Source: G958295645 sp965242735
Lineage (GTDB): Bacteria; Gemmatimonadota; Gemmatimonadetes; Longimicrobiales; Gaopeijiaceae
NCBI GenBank assembly: GCA_965242735.1
Contig: OZ251497.1
Span: 806,001 to 870,000, forward strand
Direction of reading: 5' to 3'
Length of the DNA: 64,000 nt
Positions 1 to 6,977 of the stretch are shown in pieces. The notes under the pieces are model-generated. The model did no database searches, had not been told where the DNA came from, and saw only the letters and a list, made by a program, of their open reading frames with translations. Position numbers and translations under genes: made by a program. Each line of letters opens with the position of its first letter. Position 1 is the first letter of the stretch.

Positions 1-1
1 T

Positions 2-1903
2 CGCGAAGACGACCCGCACGTGCTGGGGAGCTTGGCCGCCAATCTGGGCCGGCTGCGCGGGCTGGACGAAGCGGGGCGGTCGGTCGTCGAGGACGGCTTG
101 GCCGGGATCGCGGCTCGGTTGCCGGAGTTGGAGGAGGACGTCGGGTTGGCGGCGCGGCTGGGGTTGGCGCGCGGCGTGGCGGCTCTGGTTCGGGCCGGGC
201 CGGACAGGACGCCCGCTGCGCCGCTGCTGGAGACCATGGACGGGCTTCGGAGCCTTCGCGTGCCCGCGGACGCCCGGACGGCGGCCAGGATCCGGCGTTT
301 GGCCACGACGGTGGTGGCGGTCGCGGCGGCGCAATGGAGAGACGGGCAGCCGACGGCCCAAGGCGGCGCGGGAGCGGGGCGGGGCGCCGTCGCGCAAGGC
401 GGCGCGGGAGCGGGGCAGGAGGCCGGCCCGCCAAGCGAGGTGGACCGGGGCGCGGGGGACGGCGGTCGCGGGCCGGGGGCGCTGGCGACCTTCATCGAAG
501 GCGGCGCGCTGGCCGCCTTCTCGGACGAGGACTGGGGGGTGCGGCGGGCCGTCGTGCAGGCGGCGGCCGCGAGCGGCCTCGGTGGCCGGGAGCTGATCGT
601 CGCCGCGCTGGCGGACGACGACGCGCGGGTGCGAACGGAGGCGCTGCGGGCCTGGGAGCGCCGGGTGCGCCCGAACGAAGGCTGCGCCGCCCTTCTCGAA
701 GCCGCGGCCGATGCGGACTGGCGCGTGGCGCTCGCCGCCGTCGATCTCCTCGCCGGACCGTGTCCGGAGCGGGAAGAGCAAGCCGACGTGCTCGCCGCGC
801 TGGCCGCTCCGCTGATGCGCACCGCGCCGGGGCCCGGCACGGACGAGGGCGGGGAATGGCGCCTCCCGGCCCGGGCCTTGGCGTCGCTCGCGGCCGTGGC
901 CCCCGCGAGGGCGGCGGACGCGGTCGCGGCCAACCGTGATCATTCCTCTCCGTTCGCCCGGGCGTGGATCGCGCGCGCCGCCGCCCGGTCCGGAGACGCC
1001 GAGACCCTGCGGGTCCTTGCCGCCGATGCCGATCCCAACGTGCGAGAGGCCGCCCTTCGCGGGCTGGGGGCCGTGTCGGGCGAAGCGGCCTTCGCGGTCT
1101 ACGCCGGCCAGCTGCGCGCGACGGACCCGCAGTTGGTCATGACCGCCGTGGACCTCCTCGGGCGGCACGGCGGCGGGGCGGATTCTGCGTCGCGGGACTC
1201 GGTTCTCGCCGAACTTCTTGCCGCGCTGCGGGACTTCACGGCGCTGGAGCGCGAGACGCAGCGGGACGTTCGCACGGCCCTCCTCGAAGGCGTGCAGCGG
1301 CTCGGCGGCTACGCGGCTGCGGACCTCGAGCCCTGGCTGGCGGACTTCGATCCCGTGGTCGCCGAGCGGGCGGCGGACGCGATTGCCGCGCTGGGCGGCC
1401 CCAGACCCGAGCCGGCGCCCCAGCCGCTCCCGCTGGCCAGTCCCCCCGGCGCCGAGCGGTTGCGGGAACTCGCGCGCTCGTCGGTCCGGCTGCGGATGGA
1501 GGGATTGGGCGACGTCGTGATCGCGTTGCGGCCCGACTTGGCGGCGACCAACGCCGACCGTTTCGCTCGCCTGGCCGCCGAGGGCTGGTTCGACGGCCTG
1601 ACCTTCCACCGGGTCGTGCCGAACTTCGTGATCCAGGGCGGCAGCCCCCACGCGAACGAGTACGCGGGCGCCGGTCCGTACAGCCGCGACGAGATCTCCT
1701 CGGAGCCGCACTGGCGAGGCGCAGTCGGGCTCTCGACGCGGGGCCGCGACACCGGAGACGCCCAGATCTTCGTCAACTTGGTCGACAACCTCCGGCTGGA
1801 CTTCGACTACACGATCCTGGGCGAGGTGGTCGAGGGCATGGACGTCGTGGACCGGGTGCAGGAAGGGTCCGTGATCCTGGAAGCTCGCGTGGAGCCACGT
1901 TGA
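2..1903 (+). CDS. HEAT-repeat protein with C-terminal cyclophilin-type peptidyl-prolyl isomerase domain (5' partial)
   Basis: The frame is open from base 2, so the gene begins upstream of the window; an internal GTG at 20 is probably not the true start. The first ~470 residues are Ala/Leu/Arg-rich helical repeats of HEAT type (segments such as DDDARVRTEALRAWE and DADPNVREAALRGLG). They are interrupted near residues 110-145 by a Gly/Ala low-complexity insert. The last ~135 residues form a cyclophilin domain: FDGLTFHRVVPNFVIQGG, then the QIFVNLVDN and YTILGEVVEGMDVVDRV motifs. Cyclophilins catalyse cis-trans isomerisation of X-Pro bonds; HEAT arrays bind protein partners, so a folding helper with its own docking scaffold is likely. 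Cellular location is unknown because the N-terminus is missing. The stop overlaps a TTG that could start the next gene. Confidence 0.9.
   Translation, partial: REDDPHVLGSLAANLGRLRGLDEAGRSVVEDGLAGIAARLPELEEDVGLAARLGLARGVAALVRAGPDRTPAAPLLETMDGLRSLRVPADARTAARIRRLATTVVAVAAAQWRDGQPTAQGGAGAGRGAVAQGGAGAGQEAGPPSEVDRGAGDGGRGPGALATFIEGGALAAFSDEDWGVRRAVVQAAAASGLGGRELIVAALADDDARVRTEALRAWERRVRPNEGCAALLEAAADADWRVALAAVDLLAGPCPEREEQADVLAALAAPLMRTAPGPGTDEGGEWRLPARALASLAAVAPARAADAVAANRDHSSPFARAWIARAAARSGDAETLRVLAADADPNVREAALRGLGAVSGEAAFAVYAGQLRATDPQLVMTAVDLLGRHGGGADSASRDSVLAELLAALRDFTALERETQRDVRTALLEGVQRLGGYAAADLEPWLADFDPVVAERAADAIAALGGPRPEPAPQPLPLASPPGAERLRELARSSVRLRMEGLGDVVIALRPDLAATNADRFARLAAEGWFDGLTFHRVVPNFVIQGGSPHANEYAGAGPYSRDEISSEPHWRGAVGLSTRGRDTGDAQIFVNLVDNLRLDFDYTILGEVVEGMDVVDRVQEGSVILEARVEPR
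361..416 (+). repeat. 36-bp direct repeat inside the HEAT/cyclophilin gene
   Basis: The 20-base word AGGCGGCGCGGGAGCGGGGC occurs at 361-380 and again at 397-416, a 36-bp (12-codon) period. It encodes two AQGGAGAG blocks in the low-complexity insert between HEAT repeats. Confidence 0.85.
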
Positions 1904-4900
1904 AGCGCGGACGACTTGCGGCCGCCGCCGGTCGTGGCCGCGGGCCGGACGCGCGAGGCTGGGGGGCGCGAGGCTGGGGGGCGCGCTTCGGCGTGGGTGC
2001 GCCGACGGTCGGGCCGTCGCGGAAGCGGGCGGTCGCGCAGTGGTTGCGAACGCGCCTTGGGACGGGGGCGGCGCCGGCGGTCGAGCCTCAGTGCGCGCCT
2101 GCGCTGGAAACTCGGCCGCCCCGTCGCGGAGCAGGCCGGGTCGAGCCTCAGCGCGCGCCTGCGCCGCCGTCCGTCCGGCGGTCGCGCTTCGGCGTTGCGG
2201 CGGCGTGCGCCGTTGCGGCCCAGGCGGCGGCCTTCGCGCTCGCAGCCCTGCCGGCCTGCGCCCAGGAGGCGGAACGGTTCGGCTTGGCGGACTTGTTCGT
2301 CGTGGCTGTCGAGGGAGGAACGAGCCCGGCCCTGCTGCGCGACGAGAACGGAGACGGCGTCCCGGACCGCCTCGGCGCGGCCATCGTCTCCGCGGACGCG
2401 CCCACGCTGGCCGAGCGCGCGGCGGCGGCGGAGATCGCCGCCCGCCTGGGCTTCGAGACGATGGCTCTGGACTTGCCGATGGATCGGATCTCGGCGTCCG
2501 GCGGGGGACGCCTGCCGGACGGGCGCCCGAGCCCGGCGGTTCCGGACGCGGCGGAGCGGCGGCGGGTCTCGGCGCCGAACGGCGTGGCCGTGCTGGTGGG
2601 TCGGCGCGCGCTGGCCCGGGCCGGACTCGCGCCCGGCGACTTCGGCGTGGGGCCGTTGGCGTCCGGCGAGGGAGCGGTGGCCGTCGCCCGCGTCGGTGGG
2701 CCCGCCGAGCCCGGCGGCCCGAGGACGTGGCGCGTCGCGGTCTTCGGCGCGGACGACGACGGTCTCCTGCGCGCGGCCCGCCTCTTGGCCGGCCAGCTGC
2801 CCCACGTCGGCAGTCTCTCCGGCCCGTCTCTCGCCGAGATCGCCGCCGATCTTGCAGACGAGGCGGCGCCCGGCGCGCCGGGCGAAGCGGCGGAGGCGCG
2901 GGCCCGCCCCTCCGTCTTCTTCACCTGGGCCGTCGCGCAGCCCGGCGGAGAGGTGCGGCTCGGGGGCGAGGCGTACGCCCAGGGCGCCGACCCGGCGGCG
3001 GTCCGGGCGTGGTTCTTCGGCCTGGAGCAGCTGGCCGCCGCGCGCTCGGCGGCGGACCAGGCCGAGCCGGATTCCGCCCGGCTGCGCTACAGGCGGCTTG
3101 CGTCGGTGAGCCTGGCCCACGAAGACGCCCGGCTGGTGTTGCCGACGCTGGCCGAGACGCCTCCCGGACCCGTGCCGGGACGGCCCGGCGCATCGGCCAA
3201 GAAGTCGCTGGACCTGTCCAACGTCTACACCAAGGACGGCTTCCTGGGCGACTCCGACGGCGACGAGATACCGGACCGCGTGGACGTCGTCCTGGCGCCC
3301 TCCGAGGGTGCGGACGTGACGAGCTTGGCGGCTCGCATCGGCCTCGAATCGACCGGCCTGGCCGTGCCCCTGGTGTTGCTGCCCTCCGAGCTGGGTCCGC
3401 CCTCCGGCCGCCCCACCGCCGTCCTTGTCGGCCCCGCCCACCCGCTGGCGACCGAGCTGGCCGACAGCGGGAAGATCGCGCTGGCGGACGTGCCCGCCGG
3501 CCACGGTCTGCTGGAACTCGTGCCCGACGCGTTCGCCGGAAAGTCCAGCGTCGTCGCGACCGGATCGGACAGCGCGGGCGCCGCGCTGGCCGCCCGCCAG
3601 CTGGCGGAGGTCTTCCCGCACGTGTCGGCGCGCGGCGACGGTCTGCCCGTCTTCGACGACCTGGAGCGCGATCTGTGGGCGTTCTTGTCGGGACGGTCGC
3701 CCGCGGGGCAGGCGGCCGCCGCGCTCTACAAGCTGGACCGGATCGCCGCCGATCTGGCCGGCGAGGACTTGGTGCGCGCCGACGTTCTCGTCTCGCTGGA
3801 GAAGCCCGATTCCGGCCTTGCCGAGGTCGTGGCGAGACGCGCCGCCGCGCTGGGCGCGGGCGAGACGACGATCGAGATCGACGATCGCGACGTGCAGCGC
3901 GCCGCGACCGTCTTCGAGGACGCGTTCGACGTCCCGTCCGAGGTGGACCGCTTCTGGGCGGCGTTCGAGGCCCGCGTGTTGCCGCAAGTTGCGCCGGGCG
4001 CCCGCGTCGAAGTGGAGGCCAGACTGTCGGAGCCGCCCGTCGTGCGCGCCGAGATCGCCGCCGAGGCCGAACGGCGGCTGGCCGCCGCGGGCGCGTCGCC
4101 GGAGTCCAGCGTTCTCGTGCTTTCGGCCTTCAAGCAGGGCCTCTCGTGGCTGCGCGAGTCGGTCGTGCCCCGCCTTCGCGGCCGCCCCGTCGAGGAAATC
4201 GTGGTCGAATTCCTGCGCAACGACCCGCCGCCCGACTGGCCGCAGCAGGCCATCCACACGCCCGTGCGCTGGTTGCACGAGATCTTCCCGGCCGCCGAGC
4301 TCCTCGCCGCCGACTTGGGGCTCCGCCCCGAACAGGTCCGCTTCGAGATGAAGGACTCGGCGGCCGCCGTCTACCGGGTCCGCGCTCTGGGTCCGGCCGG
4401 GGCGCCGTTGCTCGAGGACGAATTCTCCCCGGCTTGGGTCCTCCGTCCCTACTTCGACCGCTTCCGCGACTACGAGCAGGTCCGCGTCACCACGGGCTGG
4501 CTGCGCGCCGTGGCGCATCGGGGCCCCGCCGCCGGGGACGACCCTCGGCCCGCCGCAGAGGGCCGTCCGTCCGTTCGCCCCGGAACGCAACCCACGGACC
4601 CGCCCCGCGACGCCGGGTCCGCCGCCCCTGCCGCGCCGGCCCCCGACACCCTCGCCGACGAACGCATCGTCACCGACCCCGAATGGTTCTGGGACCGCTT
4701 CCAGGCGCGCACGCTGCCGGCCGTCTACGACTACGTGATGGACCGGCACGAGGGCAATCCTCGCGGCGGCGGACTGGACGCGCCGCTGTTCGGCACGCTC
4801 ACGGTGGAGCTCGAGCTCAGCGAGCCCGACTACCGCCTCGGCGTCGACAACGAAATCGTCTCCACCATGGACGCCCTCCACGAGGAGGTCTACTTCGGCG

Positions 4901-6627
4901 CCATCGAGTTCTTCCAGTTGCTCGGACGCAACGCGCGCGGCCGCGAACTGACCTATCCGGGGCGCGTCGTGCCCGTCATGCGGCCTCGCGGCGACGGCGA
5001 GGCGGGGCGCGGGCGGATCACGTTCACGGGCTTCGCCACCAGTCGTCCGGCCGTGGTCGTCCGGTACGCGACCCGCGACGGCGCCGAGGGCCTGAAGCGG
5101 CTGGACGTGCCCAAGGTGGACATGGAGCGCCCCAGCCTGCGCCGCGCCCTCGTGGCGCCGGACTCGCCGCGGCTGGCCCGGCTGGACTTTCGCGTCCGCG
5201 TGGACACCGAGCGCGACGAGCGCGACGCCCATCTCGACTTGGCGCCGCCGGAGCAAGTGGACGAGCGCATGATGTCGGCCGAGCAGGCGGCCGCTCTGCT
5301 GGGCGCCTTGGCCGAGCTGCGCGAGCAAGGTCTGTACGCCGACGCGCTGGCGTACGACGGGGTGGGCGAAATCGGCGTCTGGGCCGAATGGTCCCACGAG
5401 CAGGACGCCCAGTCCAGGACGACCGCCGTGCTGCCGCCCAACGGCCGGCCCGCGCCCCCGCTGCGGTGGACGGATCTGCTGGCGGACGGATGGACGCACG
5501 ACGGCGGCCGCATCGTTCAGTGGGACGAGCCGATCCCGCCCGCCGAAGGCCACCGGATGATGGCGAAGATGGCCCGGACCTTCGACCGCGCCTCCATGTA
5601 CCCTGTCGGCGAGAGCTACCTGGGCCGCGCGATCTGGGCGATGGACCTCATGGCCCCCGTGACCGCCAGCCACTGGTCGCGCGCCAAGGCGACGACCTTC
5701 AAGCCCACCGTGCTGCATTCCGCCCGCCAGCACGCCAACGAAGTCTCGTCGACGAGCCATGTGCTGCGCCACGCCGAGCTCCTGCTGACCGATTCCGTCC
5801 AGCGCCGCAAGCTCGACAAGGTGAACGTCGTCGTGCACGCCTTCGCCAACCCCGACGGCGCCCAGCTCGCCTACGATCTCTATCGCCTCACGCCCGACTA
5901 CATCCTGCACGCGGGCTACCTGGGCGCCTTGGGCGTCGACGTCACGTCCGGTGCCGACGAGGACTTCCCTCTCTATCCGGAGGCGCGCGTCCGGCCCCGG
6001 TTGTGGCGCAGCTGGCTGCCCGACGTCTTCCTGAATCCGCACGGCTACCCCAGCCACCAAGTCGTGCAGCTGTTCTCGGAATACAGCGGGCTGGTGCGGC
6101 GGGGCCGGGTCACCGAGCGCAACTGGGGCTTCAACAAGGGCTGGTTCATGCCGGGATTCGGCTATGTGGACGATCCCGCCCTGCCGCGCCACAAGGACGC
6201 CGCCTTCAAGCTGCGCGACTACATTACGGCCGCGATCAACTCGAACCGCGACGTGTTCGAGATGAACCAGCGCGCCTACGCCCGCTACCGCCGCTACGGC
6301 GCCGCCTTCGACCCCGAGGTGTTTCGCTTGCCCATGACCGACAGCGTGCTGATCGAAATGCCCCTCAAGGGCTCGCGCGCCGACGGCGGAGGCCGGGGAT
6401 TCAACCCCAAGGTCACCATCTGGAGCGGCGTCACGGAAGCGCCCGACGAGACCGCCCACGGCGATTGGCTGAAGCTGGTGGCGAAGGCGGGACTGTCGTG
6501 GGACGAAGCCGTCCTGGACTATCTGTTCGACGGCGACCACGAAGTGGAGAGGACCGGCTCGGAGTTCTTCGGCGGCCGCACGCTGAAGATGAAGCGTCCA
6601 AGGCCGCCGAACGAGCCCCTCCAATGA
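1900..6627 (+). CDS. Large secreted M14-family zinc carboxypeptidase-like protein
   Basis: About 1,575 residues if translation starts at the TTG overlapping the previous stop (TTGA, 1900); the last canonical in-frame start before the signal sequence is TTG 2044, so the start is uncertain. A hydrophobic export segment (AAACAVAAQAAAFALAALP, ending near ACAQEA) lies around 2200-2265, far from any start codon. Two Ca-binding-like Asp-rich motifs follow (DENGDGVPDRL and DSDGDEIPDRVD), typical of thrombospondin-3-like loops. The catalytic region is near the C-terminus: HANE at 5731-5742 fits the M14 HxxE zinc motif, and the downstream NPHGYPSH (6034-6057) supplies a candidate third His. ANPDG lies between. 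M14 enzymes remove C-terminal residues from peptides. The length and long non-catalytic N-terminal part are unusual for the family. The 3' end overlaps the HIT gene by ATGA. Confidence 0.85.
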   Translation: MKRGRLAAAAGRGRGPDARGWGARGWGARFGVGAPTVGPSRKRAVAQWLRTRLGTGAAPAVEPQCAPALETRPPRRGAGRVEPQRAPAPPSVRRSRFGVAAACAVAAQAAAFALAALPACAQEAERFGLADLFVVAVEGGTSPALLRDENGDGVPDRLGAAIVSADAPTLAERAAAAEIAARLGFETMALDLPMDRISASGGGRLPDGRPSPAVPDAAERRRVSAPNGVAVLVGRRALARAGLAPGDFGVGPLASGEGAVAVARVGGPAEPGGPRTWRVAVFGADDDGLLRAARLLAGQLPHVGSLSGPSLAEIAADLADEAAPGAPGEAAEARARPSVFFTWAVAQPGGEVRLGGEAYAQGADPAAVRAWFFGLEQLAAARSAADQAEPDSARLRYRRLASVSLAHEDARLVLPTLAETPPGPVPGRPGASAKKSLDLSNVYTKDGFLGDSDGDEIPDRVDVVLAPSEGADVTSLAARIGLESTGLAVPLVLLPSELGPPSGRPTAVLVGPAHPLATELADSGKIALADVPAGHGLLELVPDAFAGKSSVVATGSDSAGAALAARQLAEVFPHVSARGDGLPVFDDLERDLWAFLSGRSPAGQAAAALYKLDRIAADLAGEDLVRADVLVSLEKPDSGLAEVVARRAAALGAGETTIEIDDRDVQRAATVFEDAFDVPSEVDRFWAAFEARVLPQVAPGARVEVEARLSEPPVVRAEIAAEAERRLAAAGASPESSVLVLSAFKQGLSWLRESVVPRLRGRPVEEIVVEFLRNDPPPDWPQQAIHTPVRWLHEIFPAAELLAADLGLRPEQVRFEMKDSAAAVYRVRALGPAGAPLLEDEFSPAWVLRPYFDRFRDYEQVRVTTGWLRAVAHRGPAAGDDPRPAAEGRPSVRPGTQPTDPPRDAGSAAPAAPAPDTLADERIVTDPEWFWDRFQARTLPAVYDYVMDRHEGNPRGGGLDAPLFGTLTVELELSEPDYRLGVDNEIVSTMDALHEEVYFGAIEFFQLLGRNARGRELTYPGRVVPVMRPRGDGEAGRGRITFTGFATSRPAVVVRYATRDGAEGLKRLDVPKVDMERPSLRRALVAPDSPRLARLDFRVRVDTERDERDAHLDLAPPEQVDERMMSAEQAAALLGALAELREQGLYADALAYDGVGEIGVWAEWSHEQDAQSRTTAVLPPNGRPAPPLRWTDLLADGWTHDGGRIVQWDEPIPPAEGHRMMAKMARTFDRASMYPVGESYLGRAIWAMDLMAPVTASHWSRAKATTFKPTVLHSARQHANEVSSTSHVLRHAELLLTDSVQRRKLDKVNVVVHAFANPDGAQLAYDLYRLTPDYILHAGYLGALGVDVTSGADEDFPLYPEARVRPRLWRSWLPDVFLNPHGYPSHQVVQLFSEYSGLVRRGRVTERNWGFNKGWFMPGFGYVDDPALPRHKDAAFKLRDYITAAINSNRDVFEMNQRAYARYRRYGAAFDPEVFRLPMTDSVLIEMPLKGSRADGGGRGFNPKVTIWSGVTEAPDETAHGDWLKLVAKAGLSWDEAVLDYLFDGDHEVERTGSEFFGGRTLKMKRPRPPNEPLQ
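1951..2164 (+). repeat. Repeat-rich leader upstream of the M14 signal peptide
   Basis: A 15-bp unit (GCGCGAGGCTGGGGG) is tandemly repeated from 1951 and 1966. Further down, TCGAGCCTCA followed by a GNGCGCGCCTGCGC word occurs at 2081 and again at 2141, exactly 60 bp apart. The region is open in the M14 frame, giving a long Arg/Pro-rich stretch before the hydrophobic segment. Confidence 0.75.
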
Positions 6628-6977
6628 GCGACGGGTCGCTGTTCTCCAAGATCGTGCGGGGCGAGATCCCCGCCGACGTCGTCTATCGGGACGAGCTGGT
6701 CACGGCGTTTCGAGACATTCGTCCGCAGGCGCCCACGCACGTGCTGATCGTGCCCAACAAGGAGATTCCGACGATGGCCGACGTGGTGGACGAGGACGAG
6801 GCCGCGCTGGGGCGGATGCTCCTCGTGGCCTCGCGCATCGCCGCCGAGGAGGGCGTGGCGGGCCGAGGCTATCGGCTCATCGTCAATTGCCGGGACCACG
6901 GCGGCCAGGAAGTTCCGCACGTCCATCTGCACCTGCTGGGAGGCCGTCCGCTGGGACCGATGCTGTCGACCCCCTGA
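6624..6977 (+). CDS. HIT family (histidine triad) nucleotide hydrolase
   Basis: 117 residues, a normal length for a bacterial HIT protein of the Hint/YcfF type. The N-terminal FSKIVRGEIPADVVYRDE matches the family start, and the triad HVHLHLL (HxHxHxx) is intact near residues 100-106. These enzymes hydrolyse purine nucleoside phosphoramidates and related adenylates in the cytoplasm. The ATG overlaps the stop of the M14 gene (ATGA), so it is translationally coupled. Its last 95 bp are shared with the end of uvrA on the opposite strand. Confidence 0.95.
   Translation: MSDGSLFSKIVRGEIPADVVYRDELVTAFRDIRPQAPTHVLIVPNKEIPTMADVVDEDEAALGRMLLVASRIAAEEGVAGRGYRLIVNCRDHGGQEVPHVHLHLLGGRPLGPMLSTP

Noticed and set aside
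1807..6624. 1,605-residue minus-strand frame opposite the M14 gene
   Set aside because: Antisense shadow; the plus strand carries signal peptide, Ca-binding motifs and the HxxE zinc site.
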